Counted from the stretch's first letter, positions 1 through 10,336 are shown. The stretch is 64,000 nucleotides of DNA from Calidifontibacillus oryziterrae (GCF_000331575.1 NZ_ANOK01000003.1:552365-616364); one strand, 5' to 3'. Program-made: numbers and translations. Notes: a model not told the origin generated them from the sequence alone.

Positions 1-51
1 GATTTTGTTTATCACCTCTATTCTTATTTCAAACCGATGGGAGGTTAGACG

Positions 52-792
52 ATGAATGCATTGTTGGTTCTCGTTATTTTGATCATCATTGCGATTATTT
101 TTAGCTCAGCAACAAAATCAGCTAGCTATAAAATGATCCTTTTTACCGGTAAAATCATTGATTATGTTTTAATCGTCTATGTAGCTCTACTTTTCGTTGG
201 TTCAATAGCTTATGTTGGATTAGCGATGAAGGCAGACTCTATGAATAGCCAGCGTGCAGCCAATGAAGAAATCAAAAAAGCGTTTGAAGCTGCTGACAAC
301 TTTTACCGCTATTTAGAAGAAGGGAAATTGGCAGAGGCTGAAGGTGTGTACGTCAATGAAAAGTGGCAGTTTCCTTATGAGGACAATCGCTTAGCTATCA
401 CTAGTTCACCATTAAGTGGGAATCAACCTCGAGTCATTGTTGAAAGAATGTACGAAGCAGCTGGCAACCAGCAAATTGAAGTTGTTCAATATATGACGAA
501 ATCCATCATTGATGGTTTTGATTATAGCGATTATGTAAAACCACCGAAAATCACAGTTGATTATCAAAGGATGAAAATCGAACAACCTGATCGAACAGAA
601 ATCAAGCATGCAAAAATAACAAAGGAATTTACAATCAACCAATTTACCGCTGAACGTTATAATACTGACCGTTTTTTTGATGGTGTAAACATTGCCAGAG
701 GTGAAAATGTGTTGTATTTACGAGTCCCTGCTTCGATTGAAGTCGTCGAAGGAAAAGGTGTTGCCTTGCAGTTTGTAGAGTCAGTGGATTGA
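52..792 (+). CDS. membrane-anchored protein of unknown function
   Basis: This 246-residue protein is not recognised. Residues 2-19 form a strongly hydrophobic segment, and residues 36-58 form a second one after a short basic loop. The rest (about 60-246) is a soluble domain rich in charged and aromatic residues, probably outside the membrane. The ATG follows a clear GGGAGG ribosome binding site at 39-44, which fixes the start. It lies 75 bases before a response regulator on the same strand. No motif links it to that system, so its role is open. Confidence 0.7.
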   Translation: MNALLVLVILIIIAIIFSSATKSASYKMILFTGKIIDYVLIVYVALLFVGSIAYVGLAMKADSMNSQRAANEEIKKAFEAADNFYRYLEEGKLAEAEGVYVNEKWQFPYEDNRLAITSSPLSGNQPRVIVERMYEAAGNQQIEVVQYMTKSIIDGFDYSDYVKPPKITVDYQRMKIEQPDRTEIKHAKITKEFTINQFTAERYNTDRFFDGVNIARGENVLYLRVPASIEVVEGKGVALQFVESVD

Positions 793-867
793 GGGAATAA
801 TGACTTCCTATTTTACTAATTTTACAATAAACTGGAAGCTAGAAACTACTAAAGTGTGGTGTTCTCA

Positions 868-1554
868 ATGTTTAAAATTTTATTAATAGAAGATGATCAA
901 ACTTTATTAAATGAAATAAAAACGCGGTTGGCTGGATGGGATTATGAAGTTTATAGTATTGAAGATTTTAGCAATGTTATTGCAGAATTTACAGCAGTCA
1001 ACCCTGATTTAGTCATTATTGATATTCAACTTCCTAAGTATGATGGCTTTCATTGGTGTAGGTTGATTCGTACTCATTCGAACGTGCCTATTATCTTCTT
1101 ATCCTCTCGCGACCACCCTGCTGATATGGTTATGTCTATGCAGCTCGGAGCGGATGATTTTGTCCAAAAGCCGTTTCATTTTGAAGTGTTGATTGCAAAA
1201 ATTCAAGCGATTTTACGGCGCGTTTATAATTATAGTTCGGAAAAGAATGATTTAAACACTTGGTCTGGAGCTACGGTTGATTATCAAAAAAATATCGTTA
1301 CAAATGAAGTTGGAACAATTGAACTTTCGAAAAATGAAATGTTTATCCTAAAGGTATTGCTTGCCCATAAAAACAATATTGTAAGTCGTGCTGATCTCAT
1401 TAAGAGTCTTTGGGATGATGAACGATTTGTTAGCGATAACACATTAACGGTAAATGTTAATCGACTTCGCAAAAGACTCGATGAGCTCGGACTAGGGCAC
1501 TATGTTGAAACGAAGGTTGGCCAAGGATATATTGCGAAGGAAAAGGAAAACTGA
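868..1554 (+). CDS. bceR: OmpR-family response regulator, BceR-like
   Basis: This is a DNA-binding response regulator, expected to activate the ABC transporter genes downstream when phosphorylated by the kinase at 1747. The receiver domain covers about residues 1-115, with the acidic pair D9/D10, phosphoacceptor D52 (in VIIDIQLP), S79/S80 and K101 in place. A winged-helix OmpR-type domain follows (about 130-228; NTLTVNVNRLRKRL is the recognition-helix region). I chose the ATG at 868, where MFKILLIEDD begins, over the GTG at 856. It is close to BceR/GraR-type regulators of peptide-antibiotic detoxification modules. The symbol is by similarity of arrangement; the inducing compound is unknown. 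Confidence 0.85.
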   Translation: MFKILLIEDDQTLLNEIKTRLAGWDYEVYSIEDFSNVIAEFTAVNPDLVIIDIQLPKYDGFHWCRLIRTHSNVPIIFLSSRDHPADMVMSMQLGADDFVQKPFHFEVLIAKIQAILRRVYNYSSEKNDLNTWSGATVDYQKNIVTNEVGTIELSKNEMFILKVLLAHKNNIVSRADLIKSLWDDERFVSDNTLTVNVNRLRKRLDELGLGHYVETKVGQGYIAKEKEN

Positions 1555-1746
1555 AGTGTTATATTTCATCGTGTTGAAATTGTAGCAAGGCGGGATAATA
1601 CTATAGAGGCGGCAAACTGAAATGATGAAGATATACTAAAAACTTTCATACGATAAGACGGTTTTAGAAAAATTGAATACCGCGTCAAAATTTATTAGAA
1701 GTAATAATTAATCGAAGTTTTTACAGTGCGAAATGAGGACGTTAAA

Positions 1747-2757
1747 ATGTTGTTAAACTATTTAAAAGAACGACTTAGCTGGATTTTACTAGTGTTAAGC
1801 ATTCAATTTCTCATTCTTTTTGTTGCGTATCTCGATTTGTCAATTCCCCTCCTTCCTATGCTTTATATTGTGTTTTTATCTTTGCTAGTTTTTACGATTT
1901 TTCTTTTTGTACGCTACAAAAAAGAAACAAAGTATTTTAAAAGCTTACAGGATTGGGAGCATGACCTTGATTTAGCTAAATTGATAGCAGCAGAAAGTCC
2001 TTTTGAAAAAATCGTAGAAAATAGTTTAACGAGTCAAACTGTAGCACAGAAAGAAATTGCCACCAATCATCTAATTGCTCTGGAACAAGAAAAGGATGAT
2101 TTGTTAGCATGGATTCATGAAGTGAAAACTCCATTGACAGCAATGCATTTAATGATTGAGCGCATTGAGGACCCCCAATTGAAATCACAATTGGCGTATG
2201 AATGGTTACGTATCCACCTGCTACTTGATCAACAGCTACATCAAAAGCGTCTTCGCTTTATCGAGAATGATTTACATATTGAAAAAATAGCGTTGGAGCC
2301 GATTATTTTTAAGGAAATAAGAGAACTTCAGTCTTGGTGTATGCAAAAAGGCATTGGGTTTGAGGTTAATTTAAGCGTACATGATGTATTAAGTGATAGC
2401 AAATGGCTTGCCTATATTATTCGGCAGGTTGTTACAAATGCAGTTAAATATAGCGAACAATCAGATATTCACATTAACAGCTATGATCAGGATGGGCAAA
2501 CCTTCCTTGAGATTTCGGATTTTGGACGTGGAATTGCATCTAAAGATGTATCGCGAATTTTTGAAAAAGGCTTTACCACAACGAGTTTGCAAAGCTCTAA
2601 TTCTGGGGCCGCAACAGGGATGGGCTTATATTTAGCCCAAAAAGCAGCGAGATTTTTACGAATACATATTGGTGTAACATCTGAATTAGGAAAGGGTTCT
2701 ACTTTCACCCTAACCTTTCCTAAGAAAAATGAATTTGTCAATATAACTGGCATGTGA
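1747..2757 (+). CDS. bceS: intramembrane-sensing histidine kinase, BceS-like
   Basis: This is the sensor kinase partner of the response regulator. Two transmembrane helices (about residues 12-30 and 37-56) are joined by a very short loop, so there is no extracellular sensing domain. That is the hallmark of intramembrane-sensing kinases, which rely on the cognate BceAB-type transporter to detect the peptide. The phosphoacceptor is H124 (WIHEVKTPL), the N box has N231 (VVTNAVKYS), and the G boxes are DFGRGI (258-263) and GMGLYLA (291-297). The ATG at 1747 has TGAGGA just upstream; the in-frame GTG at 1726 is less likely. A 190-base gap separates it from the regulator gene. Confidence 0.85.
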   Translation: MLLNYLKERLSWILLVLSIQFLILFVAYLDLSIPLLPMLYIVFLSLLVFTIFLFVRYKKETKYFKSLQDWEHDLDLAKLIAAESPFEKIVENSLTSQTVAQKEIATNHLIALEQEKDDLLAWIHEVKTPLTAMHLMIERIEDPQLKSQLAYEWLRIHLLLDQQLHQKRLRFIENDLHIEKIALEPIIFKEIRELQSWCMQKGIGFEVNLSVHDVLSDSKWLAYIIRQVVTNAVKYSEQSDIHINSYDQDGQTFLEISDFGRGIASKDVSRIFEKGFTTTSLQSSNSGAATGMGLYLAQKAARFLRIHIGVTSELGKGSTFTLTFPKKNEFVNITGM

Positions 2758-2772
2758 CAAAAATGTCACATG
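2751..2772. promoter_or_regulatory. BceR-type operator: perfect inverted repeat before the transporter genes
   Basis: CATGTGACA is followed by four A residues and TGTCACATG, a perfect 9-bp inverted repeat with a 4-bp spacer. It contains TGACA-N4-TGTCA, which fits the TNACA-N4-TGTNA type of site described for BceR-like regulators. It overlaps the stop codon of the kinase gene and sits about 155 bases before the ATPase start, so it is placed to control the transporter genes alone. A possible -10 (TATGAT) lies near 2822, but no clear -35 is visible, as expected for an activator-dependent promoter. There is no T tract, so a terminator is unlikely. Confidence 0.7.
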
Positions 2773-2926
2773 CTTTCGCTATTTGTTAGGTGAATCGCAG
2801 GAAAATAGCTCCGAACGCTATTATGATAGGATTATAAATGATTTAACTATAGGCCAAAAAGGTTACTTTTCAACATGATCGGAATGTAAGTACTGCCCCA
2901 CTAACAAATATATAGGAGTGAAAAAA

Positions 2927-3691
2927 ATGTTGATATTAGAAGCAACGAAGCTTCATAAAAGCTATGGAAATAAGTTAAATAAACAAGAGGTGCTCAAAGG
3001 GATTGATCTACATGTTGGTGAAGGAGAATTTGTTGGGATTATGGGAGCATCCGGTTCTGGGAAAACAACGCTGTTAAACGTCCTCTCCTCGATTGATCAA
3101 ACAAGTGCGGGTTCGATTAAAATTGCGGGAAAAGAAATGACGACGATGAAAGAAAAACAGCTCGCGGAATTCCGAAAAAATCATTTAGGATTTATTTTTC
3201 AAGAATATAATCTTCTTGATACATTAACGGTAAAGGAAAATGTCCTTCTCCCCTTATCAATTACAAATATAGCCAAAAAGGAAGCAGAAGCAAAATTTCA
3301 AACCATCGCAACTGAACTTGGTATTACCGATATCCAAAATAAATATCCGAATGAAATCTCTGGCGGGGAAAAACAACGTACATCGGCCGCACGGGCATTC
3401 ATTCATGAGCCTAGTATCATTTTTGCTGATGAACCAACTGGTGCGCTTGATTCAAGATCAGCTTCTGATTTATTAAATAAGCTAAGTGAATTAAATCGGA
3501 ATCGCAATGCAACAATTATTATGGTTACACACGACCCTGTTGCAGCAAGCTATTGTAATCGCGTTATTTTCATAAAGGATGGGCAAATATATTCACTCTT
3601 AAATAAAGGCGACGAAGAACGGCAGTTATTTTTTCAAGCAATTATGAAGACGCAAGGTGTACTGGGCGGGGTGAAAAGTAATGATTATTAA
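2927..3691 (+). CDS. bceA: ABC transporter ATPase, BceA-like
   Basis: This is the ATP-hydrolysing subunit of a BceAB-type (Peptide-7 exporter class) transporter that protects cell-wall precursors from peptide antibiotics and also signals to the kinase. Walker A is GASGSGKTT (40-48), the signature is SGGEKQ (145-150), Walker B is IIFADEP (164-170), and the switch histidine lies in VTHDP. The ATG at 2927 follows ATAGGAG; the GTG at 2918 overlaps that binding site and is rejected. The 3' end overlaps the permease gene by 11 bases, which suggests translational coupling. Confidence 0.88.
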   Translation: MLILEATKLHKSYGNKLNKQEVLKGIDLHVGEGEFVGIMGASGSGKTTLLNVLSSIDQTSAGSIKIAGKEMTTMKEKQLAEFRKNHLGFIFQEYNLLDTLTVKENVLLPLSITNIAKKEAEAKFQTIATELGITDIQNKYPNEISGGEKQRTSAARAFIHEPSIIFADEPTGALDSRSASDLLNKLSELNRNRNATIIMVTHDPVAASYCNRVIFIKDGQIYSLLNKGDEERQLFFQAIMKTQGVLGGVKSNDY

Positions 3692-5627
3692 GCAACTTAT
3701 CCTCCGTAACTTAAAAAAGAATTTGAAAAACTATTATTTATATGTGTTTGCGTTAATTTTTACAGTAGCTCTTTATTTTGCCTTTGTCACGTTGCAATAT
3801 GATCCAGCAATGGATGAAGCAAAAGGCTCCATTAAAGGTGCAGCAGCAATTAGGTCAGCGTCTGTTATACTAATAGCGATTGTATCGATCTTTCTTCTAT
3901 ATGCAAATAATATTTTTATTAAACACCGAAGTAAAGAAATTGGCTTGTTTCAATTAATCGGTATGACAAAAAAAGAAATGTTTCGTATTCTACTGGTGGA
4001 AAATTTTCTACTCTTCTATAGTTCGTTACTAATTGGCATACTTGTAGGGTTTTCGTTTTCGAGATTAATGATGATGATTTTATTGAAAATTACAGGTGTT
4101 GAGGCGATTGCTAGGTTGCGATTTTCACCGGAAGCATTGCTGCAAACAGGTATTGTATTTTCTGCTATTTTTTTATTGGTCACAGTTACGAACTATCGTT
4201 TTATAAAAATGCAAACGATTTTATCGCTATTTCGTGTAGTAACGTCAGCTGAAGAAAAAGTGAAAAAAGTATCGATTTTTGAAATGCTGCTCGGCATTGC
4301 TGGCATCTTCTTCATCATTATCGGCTATTATGTATCATCAAAATTATTCAGTGGAGCTTTTACGACTATTAATGAGCTATTTTTGGCAATGATGTTTATT
4401 TTAGGGGCGGTTATCATTGGAACTTACTTATGGTATAAAGGCTCTGTTAGTTTTATAGCCAATATCATTCGAAATAAGAAAAACGGGCATTTAAATATCA
4501 ACGAGGTCCTCTCGCTCTCGTCGATCATGTTTCGGATGAAATCGAATGCATTATTATTAACAGTTATAACAACGGTATCGGCACTAGCCATTGGACTATT
4601 ATCGTTAAGTTATATTTCCTATTATTCGGCTGAAAAAGCAGCAGAAAACTACGTTCCAAATCATTTTTCGTTCAGCAACGTAGATGATGTTGGGGAATTT
4701 AAAAATGCGTTAGATTTTGCAGGAATTCCATATAGCGAGCAAATCATTGATGTGATTCAAGTTAAAGCAAATTTAGTACAAATATTAGATGCGAAACTAG
4801 ATGATCTTACTATTGATCCTACAGCAATGCCCCTTCCTGTCATTAGTGAAAATGATGTTAGTGGCTTGAATTTGACTAGTGAAGAAGCCAAATTGAGTGG
4901 GAATAATGATATGATGCAAAAATTTATGGCTTTGAAAGAATCTGGAACGATTGAATTACATGGAAAAACTGAAGCGATCCCACTACAATTAAACGGCATA
5001 AATAAAGACTACATCTTACCAATATATTTTACAGCTGGTGGGTTGCCTGTCGTCATTGTTGACGAGACAGTGTTCAAGCGTCTTCAAAAAGATATTGAAG
5101 CTACAATCCAAAAGGAATCTACTGTCTATGTTGGAATTGATGTGAATCAAAAAGCTCATATCGTAAAAGCAAATGATATTTTTCATGAAATGGAAATGAC
5201 GTTTAGCGGAAATAATGATTCTCGGCTTGATATGAGCAACAATCAGAAGAAAAAAATGGGTTTAGTTATGTTTATTGTCGGCTTTTTAGGGCTTACGTTT
5301 CTCGTCACCTCCGGTTGTATTCTCTATTTTAAACAAATGGATGAAAGTGAAGATGAAAAACAAAATTATACAATTTTGCGTAAATTAGGGTTTACCCAAA
5401 GTGATTTGCTGAAAGGAATCCAGATAAAACAACTGTTTAACTTTGGCATACCTTTGTTAATAGGTCTTTCCCATGGCTATTTCGCTGTACAATCGGGCTG
5501 GTTTTTGTTCGGTACTGAGCTTTGGACGCCGATGTTTGTTGTCATGGTCTTGTACACAACACTTTACTCAACTTTTGGGATCCTCTCTATTCTTTATAGC
5601 AAAAAGGTCATAAAAGAAGCGTTATAG
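3681..5627 (+). CDS. bceB: ABC transporter permease, BceB-like (FtsX domains)
   Basis: This 648-residue membrane protein has the BceB layout: one N-terminal helix, two FtsX-type four-helix-style groups, and one large extracellular domain of roughly 200 residues (about 320-530) between two hydrophobic helices. In this family that domain contacts the peptide or its lipid complex and the membrane part couples to the kinase. It starts inside the end of the ATPase gene with GGGCGGGG just upstream. With the preceding genes it forms a complete regulator-kinase-transporter module. The substrate (bacitracin-like, nisin-like or other) cannot be read from the sequence. Confidence 0.88.
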   Translation: MIIKQLILRNLKKNLKNYYLYVFALIFTVALYFAFVTLQYDPAMDEAKGSIKGAAAIRSASVILIAIVSIFLLYANNIFIKHRSKEIGLFQLIGMTKKEMFRILLVENFLLFYSSLLIGILVGFSFSRLMMMILLKITGVEAIARLRFSPEALLQTGIVFSAIFLLVTVTNYRFIKMQTILSLFRVVTSAEEKVKKVSIFEMLLGIAGIFFIIIGYYVSSKLFSGAFTTINELFLAMMFILGAVIIGTYLWYKGSVSFIANIIRNKKNGHLNINEVLSLSSIMFRMKSNALLLTVITTVSALAIGLLSLSYISYYSAEKAAENYVPNHFSFSNVDDVGEFKNALDFAGIPYSEQIIDVIQVKANLVQILDAKLDDLTIDPTAMPLPVISENDVSGLNLTSEEAKLSGNNDMMQKFMALKESGTIELHGKTEAIPLQLNGINKDYILPIYFTAGGLPVVIVDETVFKRLQKDIEATIQKESTVYVGIDVNQKAHIVKANDIFHEMEMTFSGNNDSRLDMSNNQKKKMGLVMFIVGFLGLTFLVTSGCILYFKQMDESEDEKQNYTILRKLGFTQSDLLKGIQIKQLFNFGIPLLIGLSHGYFAVQSGWFLFGTELWTPMFVVMVLYTTLYSTFGILSILYSKKVIKEAL

Positions 5628-5650
5628 AAACTTTTTGTACAATCGAAAAA

Positions 5651-5674
5651 AGGGGCGATCCAAAAAGTCATGTA
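5651..5674. repeat. copy of a dispersed GGGCTGTCC-AAAAGTCAT repeat end
   Basis: The stretch AGGGGCGATCCAAAAAGTCA closely resembles the hairpin arms at 35003-35045 and 40368-40409 (GGGCTGTC followed by AAAAAGTCATAATTAA). It lies between convergent genes. Here only one arm is visible, so it may be a decayed copy. Confidence 0.4.
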
Positions 5675-5677
5675 TAT

Positions 5678-6250
5678 TTAAAAAGAATCTTTTCGTAGTA
5701 GGTATCGCTGGACAACTTCATATTTTGGATTTTTGCTAGGAAAAATTTGATAGATCACAACCTCATCCACATTCATAACTTGTTGATTTGTATAACACCT
5801 CTTAATTTCTGTTACAGTTTCGAATGCGGATGAGTCCCCAGAATATTTTTTTGCAAGGGTAATGTGTGGATTATACTCTCTATTTTCTTTTGGGAAACCG
5901 ACATTTATTGAGCACTCATCCACCACTTTCTGTAACGTTAGTAACGCCTCTACCTTCTCTACTTCAGCCCATAATACTCGTGGATTTTTGGGGTTACCAA
6001 ATGTGCCAACTTTACCGACAGTGAGGTTGAAGGCCTGAAAGTTTTCCAATTCTACCAATTCCTGTTTAAGTACTTGTAACTGTTCATTTGAAACAGCACC
6101 CAAAAATTTCAACGTGATATGAAGATCTTGTTTATGAGGCCAAATTTTGTAGGATAATTTATGTTGGAGTTCACTTTGCCATACTGAAAAATAGTCTTTA
6201 ATATGCTCTGGTAATGGAATAGCAATAAAATAATGCGGAAAATTCGACAT
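5678..6250 (-). CDS. thpR: RNA 2',3'-cyclic phosphodiesterase (2H family)
   Basis: This is a 190-residue 2H phosphoesterase of the LigT/ThpR type, which opens 2',3'-cyclic phosphates on RNA ends, probably in RNA repair or turnover. Both HxTx catalytic motifs are present: HITLKFLG starting at H44 and HITLAKK starting at H129. The length is normal for the family. The ATG is preceded by AAGGAAGTG. The gene converges with the transporter genes and is divergent from the UV endonuclease gene. Confidence 0.9.
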   Translation of the reverse strand: MSNFPHYFIAIPLPEHIKDYFSVWQSELQHKLSYKIWPHKQDLHITLKFLGAVSNEQLQVLKQELVELENFQAFNLTVGKVGTFGNPKNPRVLWAEVEKVEALLTLQKVVDECSINVGFPKENREYNPHITLAKKYSGDSSAFETVTEIKRCYTNQQVMNVDEVVIYQIFPSKNPKYEVVQRYLLRKDSF

Positions 6251-6428
6251 TTTTTCACTTCCTTAAATCAAATGTTCTTAGTAACTATTATAGTATTTCC
6301 TTTTCGTAAAATTTAGTAAATCGGTTAGTATATTTTTTTACAAAAAACAAAAAATGAGATGAATGATTAGTTTTTTTAAGTTCTATTGAAGTCTGAAACA
6401 GAAAGAATGAATGGTTCGAGGTGTAAAA

Positions 6429-7394
6429 ATGACCCTAGTTCGACTTGGATACGTAGCAATGAGTGTTCATGTGCAAAATAGTTCACCATCGCAAACAATG
6501 ACATACGCCCATTTTCAGAAATTACTTAATCGAGATGCAGCGATACGCAAGCTAGAACGCATTGCTGAATCAAATCTACATAATTGTTTACGACTACTTC
6601 GTCATAATCTTGCCCATGACATTCATTTTTTTCGGCTAAGCTCCCGACTAATTCCATTAGCTACCCATGAGGCACTAAAAGGCTGGGATTACATTTCACC
6701 AGTTTGTGAAAGCTTATTCACTGTTGGGGAATTTGCAAAAAAACATAAGATGAGAATTGATTTTCATCCGGATCACTTTGTTGTAATAAATTCACCGAAG
6801 GTTGATGTTTTGAAAGCATCGATCAAAACATTGCAATACCACTTGAAAATGTTAAAGGGAATGAAAATCGATCCTACCCACCGCTGTGTGTTGCATGTTG
6901 GTGGCAGCTATAACAATAAGGAAAAAGCGCTAGAGCAATTTGTTGAAAATTGGGGTTCAGTCCCTGCTTCTATTCAAAAAATGATAATTCTAGAAAATGA
7001 TGATAAATCGTTTAATTTACAAGACACGCTTTATCTTTGTGAAAAATTAGGATTACCGTTTGTTTTTGATTACCACCATCATCTTGCAAACCATCAGGAT
7101 GAGGAATGGAGCAACAATTGGGAACGGATTACTGGGACATGGGAACATTCAAAGCTACCTGTTAAAATGCATATTTCAAGCCCAAAGGACGAGAAAAAGT
7201 TTCGTGACCATGCGGATTACATAGATGCTCATATGTTTCTTACATTTCTCCGAGAAATTAAGGGCAGTGTACCTGAAATTGATTGCATGATTGAGGCGAA
7301 GAAAAAAGATGAAGCATTGTTTCAGTTAATAAAGGATTTGAAAAAATACAATGAAGTGGATATCGTTGATGGGGCTAGCTTTTATATAAAATAA
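6429..7394 (+). CDS. uvsE: UV DNA damage endonuclease UvsE/UvdE
   Basis: The 321-residue product matches the TIM-barrel endonuclease that nicks DNA 5' of UV photoproducts, an alternative to nucleotide excision repair common in Bacillaceae. Family marks are LVRLGYVAMSVHV at the N-terminus and metal-ligand stretches HPDHFVVINSP, HVGGSY, LENDDKSF, FDYHHHLANH and CMIEAKKKD. The ATG at 6429 has GAGGTG in front; the ATG at 6411 would place that site inside the gene. It is likely monocistronic with its own terminator. Confidence 0.93.
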   Translation: MTLVRLGYVAMSVHVQNSSPSQTMTYAHFQKLLNRDAAIRKLERIAESNLHNCLRLLRHNLAHDIHFFRLSSRLIPLATHEALKGWDYISPVCESLFTVGEFAKKHKMRIDFHPDHFVVINSPKVDVLKASIKTLQYHLKMLKGMKIDPTHRCVLHVGGSYNNKEKALEQFVENWGSVPASIQKMIILENDDKSFNLQDTLYLCEKLGLPFVFDYHHHLANHQDEEWSNNWERITGTWEHSKLPVKMHISSPKDEKKFRDHADYIDAHMFLTFLREIKGSVPEIDCMIEAKKKDEALFQLIKDLKKYNEVDIVDGASFYIK

Positions 7395-7424
7395 AGCGGG
7401 AATCACTCTCTTGATTCCCACTTT
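7394..7424 (+). terminator. Rho-independent terminator after uvsE
   Basis: GGGAATC (7398-7404) pairs with GATTCCC (7413-7419), with extra AAAG/CTTT pairing outside and a short T run. It directly follows the stop codon. Confidence 0.65.
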
Positions 7425-7502
7425 AAAACAAAGGGACTGCTTATATACCGACTACAAATGTATAGAGTTCAGGTAACCGTATTATATACAAATACTAAAG
7501 AA

Positions 7503-8429
7503 TCAAGCAACGGTTTTCGTCCTACGAGCTCTGCGGGCTACTATCGAACGGGATACAGAATAAACAGCGAGTGCAACCCAAATAAACGAGAAAGCAATTA
7601 AATGGGTGTGGCTGAAATGTTCACGCAGAATAAACACTCCAATTATTAAGTTAATTGTCGGTGAAATATACTGCAAAAAGCCGATAAGTGACAGAGTAAT
7701 TCGTTTTGCCCCCTCAGCAAAAAGTAGTAAAGGTATGGCGGTTACGATCCCTGATCCAATTAACAATAGATTTATAGACAAGCTGGATGACACACCAAAA
7801 TGGCCTGTCCCCTGGGAATGAACATATAGTAAATAAAATAATGCTATCGGTGTGACCATCATTGTTTCGAACGTTAACCCAGTAATTGAGCTTAAATTTG
7901 CTTTTTTCTTCACAAGACCATATATTCCAAAGCTTAACGCGAGCCCTAAAGAAACCCAAGGGATCGAACCATATTCAACTGTAAGAATTAATACACCACC
8001 TGCAGCTAATAGAAAAGAAATCTTTTGCCAAAAATCAAACTGTTCCTTTAACACAATAATTCCTAATAATACACTAATTAACGGATTTATGTAATATCCT
8101 AAACTAGTCTCGATTACGTGCCCAGCGTTGACCGCCCATATATAAATAAACCAGTTTGCACTAATCAAAACTCCTGAAAAAAACAATGAAAAAAAAGCTG
8201 CTGGATTAGTGATTATAGACTTAATGTCAGTAATCACTAGATGCCACTTCTTTAACACAAGTATTATGACAATCATAAAGATAAACGACCAAACGATCCG
8301 ATGCGCCAAAATTTGTGGTGCGCTGACTTCGCCAACGGCAATCCAATATAACGGCAGAACACCCCATATTAAATATGCAAAAACCCCATTCCAGATACCT
8401 ACTGCTTGCTGATTTTTCAATTGGTCCAT
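7503..8429 (-). CDS. rarD: EamA-type permease, RarD family
   Basis: This is a 308-residue ten-helix transporter of the drug/metabolite superfamily. The opening NGVFAYLIWGVLPLYWIAV, then SLGYYINPLISVLLG and LQYISPTINLIIGVFILRE, are typical of RarD. The substrate in Bacillaceae is not established. The C-terminus ends in a basic tail (RRARRTKTVA). The ATG is preceded by AGGGGA. It appears to stand alone between uvsE and the diguanylate cyclase gene. Confidence 0.88.
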   Translation of the reverse strand: MDQLKNQQAVGIWNGVFAYLIWGVLPLYWIAVGEVSAPQILAHRIVWSFIFMIVIILVLKKWHLVITDIKSIITNPAAFFSLFFSGVLISANWFIYIWAVNAGHVIETSLGYYINPLISVLLGIIVLKEQFDFWQKISFLLAAGGVLILTVEYGSIPWVSLGLALSFGIYGLVKKKANLSSITGLTFETMMVTPIALFYLLYVHSQGTGHFGVSSSLSINLLLIGSGIVTAIPLLLFAEGAKRITLSLIGFLQYISPTINLIIGVFILREHFSHTHLIAFSFIWVALAVYSVSRSIVARRARRTKTVA

Positions 8430-8702
8430 CTACTTTTCCCCTATTCACTTAAACATCGACCCAAATAAATTTCTATAACTCTAAAGACTAAAAAGCAATT
8501 GTATTTAATTATAATTGTAATATAGTTTTTTTGCTAGATAATTTCGTGAGGCAAGAATTGTTTTTGTTTATGTAAAAAAAGGATATTTCTTAAGTAAATC
8601 GGACTATAAATCTATTATTTTCCTGTAAAACCTAAAATAGGTGGTTTATAATGGTAATAGATATCGAAGCACATATATGTAGCATTGAGAGGAGAAACAT
8701 AT

Positions 8703-10253
8703 ATGGGGACAAAAAATGGCATTAAATTAACATTTGCGATGAGTTTATTAGTTGTTTTTACAGTGTGTAGTACAACTGTGGTCAATTGGTATTTATCTGT
8801 TCATGCCCTTAAATCCACATTAACAGATAATCATTTAGAAAATAATTATCGTTATGCTCAGAAGGTTTTAAATAGCACTACTGTTTTACTTAATGATATG
8901 GAGCATAATCTCAGTACTTTAGCTGATGTGTTGGGCAAGAAAGAACTTAGTCAATCCGACTTAGATGCTTGGCGCGATGCTAATAGCGGTTACTATAATT
9001 CACTGTTTACAACCGATTCGCAAGGTGTTGTCCAATTAATGAGTCCCCAAGTGCTGCCAAGCAATCCAGGCGGTGTTCGACCAGGTACGAAAATTCAATC
9101 AGATTTGATGAAGCAGGCTTTGAAAAATAAGCAGCCGTTTATCTCTGATCCGTATCTTGCACAAACAGGAAACTTAGTTGTATTAGTCTCCTACCCTATT
9201 TTTGATCAGCAAGGAAATTTTAAAGGGGTTGTTGACGGTACGATTTATTTAGAAAGTAATAATTCTATGAAAAGGCTTCTCGAACAGCATGAATTTTTAG
9301 ATGAAACATCTGTATTTGTAGTAGATCATTCCGGTCGAATTATATATCATCCTGATTCAACTCGAATTAATCAGTCTGCAGCAGATCACCCCCTTGTTCA
9401 AAGAGTAATTGAGGGGAGAAATGGATCAGAACAGATTCAAGCGAATGGTTTCGAATATTTTTCTGGATATGCCTATATTGAGCCCACAAGATGGGGAATT
9501 ATTACCCAAACCCCTACTTCGGTAATTGATAAGCCTCTCAATAATTTAACAAAAATTATTATTGTTCAGTCGCTACCACTCCTTTTATTAATTTTATTAT
9601 TAGGTTGGTTATTTGCTAATCAATTAACAAAACCAATTAATACACTAGCAAGATATTCGGAGGAAGCGATTTTATCGAAAAAAGAAGCGTATTCGATTCA
9701 CCGTTTAGAAATTAAGTCAGCTATTTATGAAGTTCGTAAGCTATGTCACCATATTCAGCGGCACTTTCAATTATTAAATAACCAAATTCAACAGGATGGC
9801 CTTACAGGTCTAGCTAATCGAAGATCATTTGATTTAGAAATCGAAAAACTGGTTCGTGACAAAGTACCTTTTTCATTAATTATGCTTGATATTGACCATT
9901 TTAAAGTCGTGAATGATCAATATGGACATTTAGTTGGTGACGATGTATTAAGGTTTTTAGCGTTAATTATGCAGGATGTCTGTCGTGAAGATGATTTATG
10001 CTTCCGCTATGGTGGCGAAGAGTTTGTCATTTTATTAAAGTATAAAAATGTTGATAAAGCCCAAGTTTTAGCCGAAAGATTGCGCTTAAAAGTAGCTGAG
10101 ACACCAAGTCCAACGGGTCATCCTATTTACATTTCGTTAGGAATTTCCGCTTATGAAGACGGTGACGAAAATCCGGAAGTCGTAATTAAAAGAGCAGACA
10201 TGGCCCTCTATCGTTCAAAAAATGAAGGTAGAAACCGAACAACAATTTATTAA
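8703..10253 (+). CDS. diguanylate cyclase with extracellular Cache sensor
   Basis: The 516-residue protein should make cyclic di-GMP in response to an external small ligand. A transmembrane helix (about residues 9-30) is followed by a double-Cache-like sensor (about 35-280), a second helix (about 285-307), a short linker and a GGDEF domain (about 350-516). The active motif is GGEEF (437-441). An RxxD inhibitory site (REDD, 428-431) lies five residues before it, so product inhibition is expected. The DxLTGLxNRR lead motif (DGLTGLANRR) is present. The ATG at 8703 has AGGAGA in front. The sensed ligand is unknown. Confidence 0.92.
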   Translation: MGTKNGIKLTFAMSLLVVFTVCSTTVVNWYLSVHALKSTLTDNHLENNYRYAQKVLNSTTVLLNDMEHNLSTLADVLGKKELSQSDLDAWRDANSGYYNSLFTTDSQGVVQLMSPQVLPSNPGGVRPGTKIQSDLMKQALKNKQPFISDPYLAQTGNLVVLVSYPIFDQQGNFKGVVDGTIYLESNNSMKRLLEQHEFLDETSVFVVDHSGRIIYHPDSTRINQSAADHPLVQRVIEGRNGSEQIQANGFEYFSGYAYIEPTRWGIITQTPTSVIDKPLNNLTKIIIVQSLPLLLLILLLGWLFANQLTKPINTLARYSEEAILSKKEAYSIHRLEIKSAIYEVRKLCHHIQRHFQLLNNQIQQDGLTGLANRRSFDLEIEKLVRDKVPFSLIMLDIDHFKVVNDQYGHLVGDDVLRFLALIMQDVCREDDLCFRYGGEEFVILLKYKNVDKAQVLAERLRLKVAETPSPTGHPIYISLGISAYEDGDENPEVVIKRADMALYRSKNEGRNRTTIY

Positions 10254-10272
10254 ATTATTCTGAAAAATAGAC

Positions 10273-10325
10273 AAGGTAACGGTGCTCTATCAATTAATTT
10301 GATTGAGCACCGTTACCTTTTTTAG
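10273..10325. terminator. strong bidirectional terminator between convergent genes
   Basis: A 15-bp perfect stem, AAGGTAACGGTGCTC (10273-10287) with its complement (10305-10319), has internal pairing in the loop (ATCAA/TTGAT) and is followed by six T residues. It ends the cyclase gene and also lies just past the stop of the minus-strand gene. Confidence 0.9.
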
Positions 10326-10336
10326 AATTCTTTCTA

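Noticed and set aside
51..1554. Counting the first membrane protein as part of the BceRS-BceAB module.
   Set aside because: It has no family link to such systems, and a 75-base gap separates it from the regulator gene. The position alone is not enough.
2751..2772. Reading the palindrome after the kinase gene as a terminator.
   Set aside because: There is no T tract, and the sequence matches a regulator site in the right place.
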